DNA of 64,000 bases. Origin: Stenocarpella maydis. Its lineage: Eukaryota > Ascomycota > Sordariomycetes > Diaporthales > Diaporthaceae. The stretch lies in contig NQMI01000074.1 of the NCBI GenBank assembly GCA_002270565.1, positions 62,001-126,000 of the forward strand. Reading direction: 5' to 3'. Of this stretch, positions 48,337 to 60,082 are shown piece after piece (the stretch's first letter is position 1; each line of letters begins with the position of its first letter). The position numbers were made by a program, and so were the translations under genes. The notes beneath the pieces were generated by a model. That model ran no database searches and was not told the origin of the DNA. It saw nothing but the letters and a program-made list of their open reading frames with translations.

Positions 48337-50656
48337 TCTGACCAACTTCGAGGCGTAGATTTCTTTACGGGCGGCATTATTGTGGCTTGCAAGCCAAGTT
48401 CAATTTCTGCTCGGCTCTTCTACAGCAGGCGTCTTCGCCCGCAATACTCGGGCGACCTAGATGAGGCGAGCCGGGTAATTCCTCAGGAGGCACGGAGTTC
48501 CGGCAAGATTGCCCCACGAAGTAGAAGCCTTTTTTTTTTGTGGCCAAGTTTGCCGAGGCGCACGCGGCCTTCACCCGCAGCCTTGGTGCCAGGGAATGCC
48601 ACCGGTGATGAGCGGCAGAGCCGTGTCCCTCCATGTGCCGTCAAGTCCTGCTCGACGGATCCGCCATGTCGCTTGCGGCAGGATGAGGCGCGTTGATCAA
48701 AGGTACGGGGCGCTTAGCCAGAAAGAATGGTTGTCTGACAAGTGACATCCAGGAGTGATATCTAGGGCCAACTGATCCAGAGAGATTTGCTGCGACGACC
48801 ATGGAATACCTATTATTACCCGCTTTATTATTAGTCGGGATATATCCTTGGTCGCTCTTCTAAACAAGTGCCTGACTGCTTCCGGACTGACCGGCTCCGG
48901 TGAGTTTGGTGAGTGACGACGTCCGAAATTGGAAGCGCCGTTTAAATTAGCGCACATGTGGCAGAGTCTGACCTCTGGAATCGGCCACGCCCAGGAACTC
49001 TGGTGTGTTTCAACGGAGATTGAACAGGCCCAGCCGGCGTGCCCAAGGATTGGGTTGTGCAAGGGGTTAGACTGCGATGCTACATCGACAAACCGCGAGG
49101 GAGCTTTTGACGAGAGGGTCGTAACTGACTACCGCGTAGTGGTCTACAGTACTCCATGGACTGCTTCATCTCTGGACCAAGAAAACAAGAAAATAAGCTT
49201 TGGTAATGTGCGCCATGTCCAGCACATCAGCTATGTCCATGGCCAGCGCGCGTCCAGAGTCAATGTTATGCAGCTGTTGGCAGGCCAGTGGGCCGACCAC
49301 TCACTCGACTCGGAGATAAAAGCCAGCAGTGGGGGAGATGGGTCAGTGGGCGGGGGACCGCGGTGTGGTGCCCGGAGAAAGACAGTGTCTGTCCGCTTCC
49401 CTTTGTCGACCCCCCTCGGTTGGCTAGTAGTAGAGGTTCTGGGAGAAGACGGTGTGGCGGTTGAGCCCCCGGTCAGCTGAGAAGGGGCGGGCTCATTTTG
49501 CTTGTTATTACACTAGCTGGGGGAGAGAGGGGGATTGGATGCTCGGCTTCGAAATAAGGGACGGATGCGTGCGTGCCCTGCAGGGTAGCATCAGAGAAAT
49601 GGTATCTTGTTTCAAATATAGTCCAGACAGGGTTAGTCATCTGGGAACTGGGGTCGGGCCAGGCCGTGGTTCGAACCGCAGAGCGCAGAGCGCAACGAAG
49701 CCACAGTCGTCAACGGCGCCGGGGCGGTCCTGGGAGGGTCGGGAGGAGATGATGGAGGAGGAGGAGCGGGATGGCGGCCGCGAGCAAGCCACATCTGGAG
49801 CGACACAGACCTCGGACTAGTCGCTGATGGACTGACTAGATTGCGAAACAAACAGCCAAGGCAGGCGATGGCGCCGACGCGGCGCGAGGGACGACCCGCG
49901 CGCCATGCTTTGAGTTGACAATTAGATGGTGTCTGGTGTGTCTCGCCAGCTGCAACGGGCGATCCGGCGCTCAAATGCGGCGTGGCAGGTCGATGCTTCA
50001 CCGTTGAGTGACATTCCAGCAAGACTGTTCAACTCATGTCATGGCGGAGCCCAGGCGGTGTTGATTTGGTTGTTGAGCCATGTTGGCACGACAAGGCGTA
50101 ACGTCCTTTTGGCTGTGGATGATGACAGCATCTCGGCGGACCTGTCGACAGCCCACACGCCCAAACAGACCGTGTCCGACGTGTACGCAGCTGTGGCTTT
50201 GCTCTTGTTCACCTCGTCGCCCTCTTTTGCCCCCTAATACCCCCCCCCCTTTCTTCGCAGCCGGTCACAGCTGCGGTCACAGCTACAGTCGTGGCCGCCG
50301 CGGGCGCAATGGAGTCGGGCCATGTTGCCAGTTGTAGATTTGTTATAGGCGTAAGAAAAGCTAGTGATTGATAAGACGCAGGCGCAGGTGGAAGTCGGGA
50401 GCTGGCTGGCGTGGACTGTCAGGTCAGGTATCGTCACCGTGGTAGGTAGCGAGGCTGGAATGAGCCGTAGTGTGTGTGCACCACGAGCCGTGGAAGCTGC
50501 ACAAGGTTTCAGTCGTCAGCCTGGATCATCAGGCGAGGCGGGACCCACCCGAGTTACCCACGCTGCGGTTCTGCTGGACCGTGCGGGCGGTGGGACGGAC
50601 ATCTGAAGCACCATTGCTCACTTGAGGTGTTCCTCAGCCCTAGGCAGTTCAAGTCG

Positions 50657-50684
50657 AGTCAGTCAGTCAGTCAGTCAGTCAGTC
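50657..50684. repeat. (AGTC)7 tetranucleotide repeat
   Basis: Seven perfect units in gene-free DNA. Shorter GGTC/AGTC repeats occur near 52.47 and 53.64 kb. Confidence 0.9.
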
Positions 50685-50905
50685 GCAGTCAGGATACGGA
50701 GGAGAAGTCAGGATGGCCAGGGTACTTCGTTGGGATTAGGAATAGTGAGTAGCGCTTCCCTCGCTATATAGGCGGCTTACCCACGTAGTGGTATAAATAA
50801 ATAAAAGGTAATATGTTCAAAAATCTTATTTAATTAAATATATTTGATCCAGCCCAGTCCGACCCAGCCCGCAGCTGTTGGTTGATCCCCCGCCCAACGG
50901 AAGAT

Positions 50906-50985
50906 GCCACGGCACGGCATGGCACGGCACGGCACAGCACAGCACAGCACAGCACAGCACAGCACAGCACGGCGCGGCGCGGCGC
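50906..50985. repeat. 16-unit GC-rich pentanucleotide array
   Basis: Sixteen consecutive five-base units in ordered blocks: one GCCAC, five of GGCAC type (one ends in T), seven AGCAC, then three GGCGC. The blockwise variants suggest slippage after single-base changes. No gene is near. Confidence 0.9.
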
Positions 50986-51357
50986 GCCCATGTCATGACA
51001 TTGGCGAGGAGGGTTCGGAGATGTCCTAATCAAGAACAGCGGGCCTGGCTGGAGCATGGCTCTTGACAAGCCCCAGCCTATGCCCATTCCTGGTGTTGGA
51101 AGTACTCGGTAGCACACGGTCGCACTGAAATGGCCAGGAGCTGATAGAAGGGTCCCCCCTGCCTTGTGGATGCACCGTCTCCCACTTGCTGTTCCAACCC
51201 GACTGCCCGACAACCCGACTACCCGACTACCCCTCTCGATGACTACCAATTACTACTACTCTTGCATACCTACATAGTATGTACACTACGTATATACTCA
51301 GATACGCATGTACATAGACAGTGGTACTCCAAGCTGCACTATGTAACCGAGCACCCT

Positions 51358-51358
<1 letters not shown>

Positions 51359-51398
<40 letters not shown>
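51359..51398. repeat. (TGCC)n tetranucleotide repeat
   Basis: About nine to ten uninterrupted TGCC units. Confidence 0.9.
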
Positions 51399-54300
51399 GG
51401 TGCGTGGCAGCTTCGTGCTGGGCTGGCCTGCAGAGCTGGCAGGCTTGGTTTGCAGGCCGGTTGACGACGTCTTGCTCCTCGCAGTATCCTGCCGTCGCAT
51501 GCTCTGCTCTTGTTCTGTTTCGGAGTACTGCACAGCTCGCATCAAATCTAGTTGAAATGCACCCCCAAAGCTGCAATCTCGCCTGCATCGGCATTCTGCC
51601 ATCCACCCTGGCCCGCCCAGGTGTCAACTGCCAGCTGCCACTGCCACCGTCGTCGTCGTCTTCACCCACTCGCACACGAAGCCGTACCCGACCGTCACCG
51701 ACTGAGAGACAAGGACTGCAAAAAGCCCTTATGATAACGGGGATGCCATCATGTCATTGTCACATACTGCAATGTCCCGTCGGCGCCCCCTTCAGCCCTC
51801 ATGCCCCCCCCCCTTTTGTGGCTGTCGCATGCTGTTGCATCCACCCTGATTTTCACCGCGTCTCCCAGCTGTTGGGTTGGGTTGGGGGGGCCGACCAGCA
51901 GTGTGGAAAGCGTGGGCAGCGCGTGGAAAAGCGTGGGCAGTGTGGGCACAAGCGGGCACAACGGGGCTCGAGGTGCTATACTGCATCTGGGAGGTTTCGC
52001 GCGTCCTCAGCCACACCCACCCGGGCCACCTCCACAACCACCAGCACTTTTCTCGACGCCCTGCCTAGGCTGCGAGTTCCCAGACCAGCAGGCCAGCAGG
52101 GCCTGGTTGGGCCTGACACCGCGATCCGCCGTTTCAGAATCAGCCCTTCCTGGCTTAGCCGCACTGCGACGCTCCCTCTTCCCGCACATATGCGCGCCAT
52201 GCCCAGAATCTAACTGTCTTTAGCTGGCCCGGCTTGCGTAGCGCGTGCCGCCAGACCCAGACCTGGACTCAGCCGAGCCAGCCTCCGGACCTCACCTACT
52301 CGGGCCAACCAAGGAAACATCATCTCGAATTGACTTGGGACGGATCGCAACATCTTCTTGCCCAGGTGCCACACCACGCGCACCCTTGCCGGCCGTGTGC
52401 TGGTAGCCCTTGGGCAAACATACATCGCTCTGTGGTCGAAACATATACGCAGTACTAGCATCTATCACGTCAATCAGTCGGTCGGTCGGTCAGCCCGCCA
52501 GCCAGCCAACAGAAAAGGCCAGACAGCCGGTGAGCCCTGGCCCTGGCCCTGACGGAACCAAGCCATGTACTCCGTAGCTACCTGGGCCTCTTTGCTGGCC
52601 CCTCTTCATCATGTGCAGGAATCAGAGTGCTGCCATCGGCCCAGGCCCACTTCTTATTACCGCCGTGCACGTACTGCGCCGCGACAATTTCTGCCGGCAA
52701 GGCATTCCGTGTAGGTATACACACCACGGCTTGCCGGCCGTGCTCCTGCAGCACAGCACCACCTCCCCCTCCTATTCGGCTCATACAGTGAAAATGATAC
52801 CGATGCGCCGCCAGATCAAGCACATTCTTGGGTTGCCTGCACCTCCTACACCTCGACGGATGTGACGCCACAAAGCGCCTGCGCTTGGCGGAAAGTCTAA
52901 GTCTGGACCCCGCCCACGGTCAAACCATGCAAAGCAACAGCACAGGCTCCTGATCCAAGCTCCTCGCAGGCGACTGACATCTTTGTGAGATGATGTCGTT
53001 GGCCCCTTACTTTTTTCCCATTCCAGAGAGAATATGGGGCGCGCTCACAGTCGCGGCCTTCAGGCTGCGATATCGCCCAGCGCCATCGACCCTCTGCACT
53101 TGGCAGCTAAGCTTTGGGTCTGGCACACACATGTGGCAAGCACCTGGGGACTTGATGTGGCCGCAGTCATGACAGCACGAATGCACGTATGGGTACTGCC
53201 CGACATTGGTCCATCTCGCCGTTCGCTCGTCTAGGGATCTACCCTGCGTCTAGGGGAGCACACCCCAGCAGTGTGGCCCCACCCTTCCTCATCTCCCTGC
53301 CGGGAATTGGACGAAGGGGGAAGCGATAATGGAAACAGCACCAGAATCAGGAAACGCCTGGCAGGGGACCCCGAGGATGCTCAGAGCTTCTGAGCAATTT
53401 CGCCATGGCAGCGAACTCTGCCTCACGTCGCCTCGACACCTGGCACCCACTGCGCAGGCGTTCTGGACCAGGGAGGACCCATCTCGCACAGATTGTTGTT
53501 TCTCTGCGAGCTGTCGGAAAGGGAAACCTTAACTCGTTTTGGCAACTCACGCGCCACAGCTGCTGTGACCCTGCTCCTCCTCCTGCTCTAACTCGGCTCC
53601 CCAAGCTCGCACTTCAGCTCCCTCCCCTATCCCTTTCCGTCCGGTCAGTCAGTCATCATTGTCTTGTGCAAAGAGCTTGCTTGTTGTCTCCGTGCTCGGT
53701 GTCAGCGCGCACCTGCTCCCACCCCCCCTGGGTCCCCCCTTGGCCCCCTGCTGCTTCAGCATGGGTGGGGACACAATGTACACTACTTTTTGTGTGGCTG
53801 TCTGTGTATGGCAGGGCAAAGCGCCCGATCTAGCCAAGACTCGCACGCAAACCGCATTCTATGAATACTTCCTCTGTCGTGGTATCGGCCTTGTCACTTG
53901 TCGTCTGAGGCACGTTTATCGCTACTCGGGCTGTCATCCAATGTCGCGTGGTCCAGTGCCATGCTGTCCGCGCTGCGGGTCAAGGCTAAATTCGACTCAT
54001 TCCCAAGAACCCTGATACTTCCAAGATTGATATCGCCTTCCAAGGCTTGATCTTCATCCAACCCTGGCGTCAATCTCTTCTGATACAGACTGTTTCCACA
54101 AGAAATAACAAAAAGGTCCCGTCTGCTCCACCGGCTGTGCTCTTCCCCTCCGTTACTTGCCTAAACCGGCCAGGCACGAATCTAAGTCGTCCTTCGCTCA
54201 TCGGGCCCCGTCTAATTTCCTCACCTTACCCTTGGCTAATAGTACCCGCTGCCATCACCTCCCGTAGCCTACCCTGTCAGCCCAGTCACTTCGAGACTGA

Positions 54301-54515
54301 TCAAATCTCCTCTTCTGGAGCGAGCAAGGCGGCAGATCTCGACAAGGGTCGGCCCCCCTCCCCCGTCCCTCCACACGCGGCTTCACTCCACCTTGCACAG
54401 GTCTGGGCCCGTTCGGCTTGCGGGAGAAAAATAACAGACGGCTGGGTCGACCATTTCCCTTCTTCGGACAGTACTTACCACGCAGTATATCTCACCCAGT
54501 TGCAATGTCCAAATG

Positions 54516-54829
54516 AGGCTGGGCTGGCTCATTTCGACGTTTCATCACCACACGCCCCGCCTGCGTCCTCACCATTCTTTACCAGGCTGGCCGCCACTCC
54601 CAGCTTCCTTGCAAAAAGGTTAATTCTACTTCCTTCTTCTCCTTCTGTACCCATCCACACATCCTCACCTAGCTATTGGCCTCGGGTGACCCGTTTCTTT
54701 TTGTTCTCTTCTCATCCCTCGTTCCTCCTTGTGAGGCTTTGCCTTCCATCGTTCCCTTCTCGCACCCGGGCATCGACCCTGTCCCGCGACCACACTGTAA
54801 CCAGCTCGGTCGCTCGCATGTAGACGACG
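54516..54829 (+). promoter_or_regulatory. CT-rich leader with start-stop uORF
   Basis: No ATG occurs from 54516 to 54817, and the strand is strongly C/T-rich. The first ATG, at 54818, is followed at once by TAG, making a start-stop element. After six more bases comes the main start at 54830, in the same frame. A ribosome scanning from the cap would meet the start-stop first; such elements are known to stall or recycle ribosomes. The leader boundary is inferred from composition. Confidence 0.5.
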
Positions 54830-56496
54830 ATGCTCACCATCAAGCAGCCAGTTCACCACGGCTATAGGTCGATCCATGATTTACCGACGCCGCCCAGCAC
54901 ATCCCGAACCTCGCCTCCATTGACGTACCAGGATTCTTCAAACAGGACATTTCCCGCGGTTCCTCGAAGCCACAGCCCGCCGGATCGACTCATGTCTGGC
55001 TCTCATCGTGGCCTGCCCCCTCCATCGGCGATGGGACTCGGCCAGCCATTGCCTTCCGGAGTTGCAACTCATCCTCCCCCCCAATCTCATGCATCCTCAC
55101 TCGGACAGGGTCCGCCTCCGCCTCCGCCTCCATCAGCCCAGGGCCAGCAGCAGGGCCCGCATCTAGGCCAACTGCCCCCGCCGCCGCCAGGGTGGCAGGG
55201 CTCGGAGGATTCCATGCGAGCGTGGCTGCATGCGAAGGCGGAAGAGGACAGGAGGAAGCAAGAAGAGGAGAGGACCAGCCAGGAACGCCTTCGCCTCGAG
55301 CAACGGCGAACCGAGTACGACATTCTGCGAACGTCGTTACAGGGCGGCGTCCCACCGCCCCTGGTGCCCGTCGTCTTTGCCGGTATGGGAGGTGGAAACC
55401 TGCCGCCAGCAGCGCTGGAATGGGCCCAGCAGTTCATGTACTCCCAGGCGCAGGGTGCGCCTCCGCAACATCTCCTGCCTGGCCCGGCTTCGCCAGAGTA
55501 CCGCCGTGACTCTCAAGCGCAGGCTTATGGGCACTATTCGAGCTCTGGCGGTGTTCCGTCCACCCCTGGGTCTGCTCAGGGTGCTCATGGCAGCTTTGTT
55601 GGGACGCACCCAAATTCTCCTCCACGTGCTCGAGGCTACACCATGCCAAGCTCTTCCAGCCGTCCGCTCGGAGGGGGCCCCGGCTTATCCAACCTGAACA
55701 CGAGCGTGCTCCCAAGCTCAGGTGGAGCGTCTGCAGCGCAGACGCACCCGGGTGTCGCCTCTGCGCAGCAGCAGCAGCAGCAGCAGCAGGAGACACAGCA
55801 GTCCCCATCGATATACTTCCACATGTGGCAACCCCCGCCGACCCAGGCCAGCCAGTCCGGCTCCAACCAGCCGGCAACAGCCTCCGGTGCGTCTAAATCC
55901 AAACATCGGTCTTAATAAGGGGAAAGAGGAAATCGGGGGACTAACGTGGCTTGCAACAAGCAGTAGGGGAATCGCCACGCAAGCGGAAAGCGGCGGGGCC
56001 ACAGCCAGCTGCACCTCCACCGAATACGCAACAGAGATTCCGGTCTCCCCCGTTCTCCCACAGCACGGGCTCGACAATATCGAACCCCCCGCCAGGGCGT
56101 AGAAGGGGGCACTCGCGCCAGAGGAGCGACGCGTCGACGTACAGAGGACGTGGCCGGGCTGAGACCATTGGATCCATCCGTGGTATGTCGCCGATGACTA
56201 CCTCCGGCCCCGGTACAGCAACAGAGAGAGGTGGTGGATCGGCAGAGCCATCTTCACATTCGCAGCCGCAAGCGACGCAGACGCGTATCGCAGCGCATTC
56301 AGTTTCATCCCTACTTTCTTCAGATGACCATCCGCCGCAAGCGGCCCATTATCAGACTGCCCCAGTGGCAGATGCCAGAGGTCAACAACGCAAAGAGGGT
56401 TCACGACAAAACTCCCCGCAATCGTCAGAGGGACGCACAAAGTCGGAGGCGCAGGATCCACGACTCCGCGGGCACGAGGCAATGAACGAAATTTGA
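54830..56496 (+). CDS. Pro/Gln-rich putative nuclear regulator of unknown family
   Basis: Two exons, 54830-55886 and 55964-56496, joined across a 77-base intron (GTGCGT...AAGCAG) give 529 aa; without the splice the frame stops just after the intron begins. I do not recognise a named family. Residues 1-120 are Pro-rich with two long proline runs. Residues about 124-200 are the only ordered-looking part: a charged helix (MRAWLHAKAEEDRRKQEEER), then LRTSLQGGVPPPLVPVVFAGMGGGNLP. A nine-residue Gln-rich run follows near 313 and a short SIYFHMWQPP motif near 329. At about 355 lies SPRKRKAAGPQ, a likely nuclear localisation signal, and then RRRGHSRQRSDAS. The composition suggests a transcriptional co-regulator, which is inference. 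The start at 54830 is the first ATG able to reach this frame after the start-stop element. The exon model is well supported; function is open. Confidence 0.75.
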
Positions 56497-58998
56497 CATT
56501 CTTCTTTTTTTGGGAGGTGGTGGGGGGGGGGGCTGCGTTCAGGACGGAGTTGCAAACTCTGGACCTGGACGTGCGACTCGAGCAGTGCAGCAACGCTGTG
56601 GTCCAGAAGAGCCCGGGCCCCTGGCATGTTCCGCGTGAATTTTGAGCAGGCGAAGGTGTGAAGTTTTCGTCGGCCAGGGAGGGACTAGGGCTTCATTTCT
56701 CCTGGACCATTTGAGGATGCGCGACCGACGATCTTCATCGAACCCCTGCCTGCCAGCTGAACGATACTCTGCCGAGACTTCAACATTGCAGCTAGCTCAT
56801 GCGAACTCTCCCTTCGGGCACTCCGTCATTTTTTATATGCATATTTCGATTCTTCTGCGCGCCATCTGAGCGTTCGCGCACCCTAGGGATAGGAGCAATT
56901 TCGGTCTTCTTCGCCATTCTTCAACTTCAACAATTTGATCATCCTTCATTACCATTCGTTCTTCACTCTTAGGGAACTTCACTTCGGGCCATGAATGGCG
57001 AGGCATGGGGACGGCAAACTTTGGTTCAATTTTCGCTTCTTTTTTCTCAACCAGCGACATTTTGGGTACCACACTGGACCGAGCATGTTTGTACCAAATT
57101 TCTCTTCTTGTATATACACAAGGCCGAGGCATACATGGGGGAAGCAAGGACGCTATAAAAGAATTGCACGCAGAGGCAAGATGAAAACGAAAAAAAGGAC
57201 GAAGGCAACAGGAAGCAGAGAGCTGAGCCAGACTGTCTTGGCGCGGACGAGGAAGAGGCTGGGGAAAGGTGGTCCCTCCCGCACCAAGGCCGGGCAACCC
57301 GGCTGTCATGGACTGGCGAGGCCAAGCAAGGCCACGTCTGTTGCTGATGAGGCTTTTGTTCTTTACTCATGTACCTAAGACCACCCCGGCGTGGGCTGTA
57401 TGTATATCACAACCCAGTGGCTACAAGCACCACAACCACGAGGTTCGACCTTTTCTTTCACAAATCTATCATTAAACCGACCGACACTTGGTGTTGTGTG
57501 TATATGCGTGTGTGTCATGACCTCCATGTCCCTGTGGAGACAAGGAGATGCGATGCCCAAGAAAGACTGAAACAGTCTGTTGGTGCCTCGCGTAAACGGA
57601 GACGTGATGTGATCATGATCTACGTGCCAAACTCTGTCTCTTTTCCTCTCTTTCTCCACGCTGATGTAGGCCTCCGCCCACTGACACCTGCCTTGGCTGG
57701 CCTATACTGCAAGTACAGTCTCAGATATTGAAATCGGCCGATGAGTGCCAGGATGCGCCTTGGCTCTGGTTGGAGATTCCAGATCCCCGGGCAATCAGCC
57801 CATAGCCCACGAAGAAGCTTTTGTTTTGGCCCGGCCAATCACAGCCACCAACCCCTGCGCCTGGGATTCTGCGTGGTGGCACTCTCACTGCTAGACCGCT
57901 CGCTGATGCCATCTTGGTTTCTATTTTTCGGTGCCTCCAAATTTGTTTGTGCGGCCGTGCGCCTGAGAAACCTTGACAAGCTCTCCCTCTTCTCATCTAA
58001 TGTGAGTGATTTCTCGTATTATTCGTCCGATGCCCAGATACAAGCTGGGTTGTTCGGGTGAACCCAGCCTTCTCGCACCGGTTTCCTCACCAGGAAACGC
58101 ATACCCCCAAGGCGCGAGATGTTTTCGATTGACAAGCAGTGGATACTCTGCAAAAGAGTCAGTCACCATTCGGCAACTTTTCTTCCTTGCCCCGGGGCAG
58201 CAATTCCTTGTTACGTACAACATTCCGACAGGGAATAATAGATGATAGGGTAGTTCTGGCCTGCATGAAAATCAACCCGTTGCCCCGTGTGGGGACGTCT
58301 GTGCCTGTTTCAACGACCGGCAGGTAGTAGGTATTTAATACTACTCTAGTAACCTCGAATCCGTTTGGACATGGGGCGTTCAAGTAAGCCAAGAGCGGAA
58401 CGGACGCCCGCAAAGAGAGCCTGCTCGCAGCAGCTTGAGGAAGAAATACTCAGAGGGGGGCCCGCACCGAAGAAACGGGATCGCTATGCTGCCGTGCTGC
58501 CGGGGATGCATGCAATCAATAATCGTCATGCTTTCCTCATGACATGGGCATGACGACACTCTTTTTGGGAAATGGGCACTTGTAACCACCCCCAGCCCCA
58601 ACAAAAGTTTAAAAACAAAAACGAGCCCACAAGCGGCTCGCCTCGCCAATTGCTTCTTGCCGAATGGTGAGGGAGGGGTCTTGTATGCAGGCACTCGACC
58701 TCGCGGGTGCGGCTCAGCTCTTGTATATGAAGCCTCTTTTCGGAATCCAGCTGCCGGGAATAAGCACAAGCCCGTTCGGATGGAGGAGAGCGTGACCATA
58801 CGATACACTTCACCGGCTCGGCTTGTAGCCAAACCCGGAAGCGACTGGTCAAATTGGCTGCCGGGCCATGCTCACAGGACCATGGCTAGTGCCCCCGTGC
58901 TCTCAGTTGATCACTAAACGGGAGAGGAATATCCAGCCGACCGCCCCCTTCGGCTCACCCGCCTTTTGAAAAGACAAGAAAAGAATAGAAAAGAAAAA

Positions 58999-59027
58999 GA
59001 AGAAGAAGAAGAAGAAGAAGAAGAAGA
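58999..59027. repeat. (AAG)n trinucleotide repeat
   Basis: About ten AAG/AGA units on the plus strand, preceded by A-rich AAGAAT/AAGAAA words. Confidence 0.88.
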
Positions 59028-59678
59028 AAACAATCAGCTGGCCCCCTGGCCGAGGTGAAACCCTGCGGTGTAGGTGCACCAAAAAGATTCAAGGACAGGG
59101 GGCGGGCCGGTCCGCGTCCGAGCCGAGCCGGTAGGAAAGGGAGCGGGGTCCGTGAGAAATACCCTCCTTGATTGGCACCGCCAAGTCCCCGGGCTGGTCA
59201 GGCGCCCATTCATAGAAAGGGGAAATGCAAACGAGACCACCGTGTACCTAAAAGTAGTCTAGTACCAACCAGAGAGAGAAGAACCGCCCGGCAAGTCAGT
59301 CGGTACTCGAAACCTGCCAGTCTTGCCCATGTGCAGTGCTTGCGCTCTCGGCCTCGGGTCCTCAGCCAACAATTCCGGGACCGAATAGTTTCGACGGCCC
59401 GAAGGCGCCATCTTAAGGGCGATCTTTTTTCGTCCAATCATGGATCACTCTTGACATTCGATCTTTGACACGTGGCCGACTTGAAACGGACCAAGGACAA
59501 AGAACAGCCATTCGTCACTGTCACATATAGTAGTTATATGAACCAAAAAAAAAGGGGGGGGGGGATACTAGACAAGCCTTTGTTTTGGGTCCCAGAGGAA
59601 CAAAGCTTCTGTGTCATTAGGATTTCTATTACTATTGTGTGCAACTGACACCAAGTATCATGCCGTGCTGAGTATTGT

Positions 59679-59696
59679 GGGGGGGGGGGGGGGGGG
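59679..59696. repeat. 18-base poly-G run
   Basis: Eighteen consecutive G on the plus strand, the longest C/G homopolymer in the window. Its length is prone to sequencing error. Confidence 0.85.
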
Positions 59697-60082
59697 AAAG
59701 AAAAGAAAAGAAAACCAATGTCCATCCCACCACCCGAAGAAAGAGGGCCGACGGGGTTGGTGAGTGTCGGTCTCGGTCGCCAACGCGGGTATATAACGAA
59801 CACTCCTGATCAAATGCAACCCGAATAACCAACGCTCTCCCTGCTGCCTCGCCCCGAACGAGGCAACGGTTGATGACGACAAAAGAAACCTAAGGGCATC
59901 ACACGTAGCTGGGAGCGCAGCGACAGGCACCCTTGAGGGGCCCTGTCGCCACCTCGCTGTCCCTAACGCTGCCCTGTCCAACTCTGTGGTGCACCGCTTC
60001 CAATAGCTGTTGAGCCGGTCCCTACCGACGATACAGTGCCACCGCCTCCCTGCCACAGGCCGCCCAAAGCAAAGGGTGGCTC

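Larger units (their letters stand above)
46278..54515. other. 8.2 kb gene-poor stretch with tRNA-like boxes and tandem repeats
   Basis: No protein gene is supported. From 46.3 to 49.6 kb composition is balanced and unlike the GC-rich coding DNA nearby, and holds three tRNA-like A/B box pairs on the minus strand (46602-46771 and 47550-47615) and a perfect 7-bp hairpin (48315-48336). From 50.6 kb simple repeats dominate: AGTC (50657-50684), a pentamer array (50906-50985), TGCC (51359-51398). TATGTACACTACGTA at 51278-51292 repeats 25404-25418. Runs of G or C occur at 47775-47787 and near 50241 and 51805. Short frames up to 270 codons do not resemble proteins. Confidence 0.5.
56497..60082. other. 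convergent intergenic region with long UTR-like sequence
   Basis: 3.6 kb between two convergent stops. The first kilobase is probably the 3' UTR of the Pro/Gln-rich gene, starting with an 11-base G run at 56522-56532. A purine-rich AAG repeat lies at 58999-59027 and an 18-base G run at 59679-59696. No gene is supported; the scattered frames lack family features. Confidence 0.5.

Noticed and set aside
49665..49695. B-box-like GTGGTTCGAACC on the plus strand
   Set aside because: No matching A box about 55 bases upstream and no cloverleaf.
54047..54823. 258-codon frame before the Pro/Gln-rich gene
   Set aside because: Much of it is CT-rich leader-like DNA, it ends at the start-stop element and it shows no family sequence.
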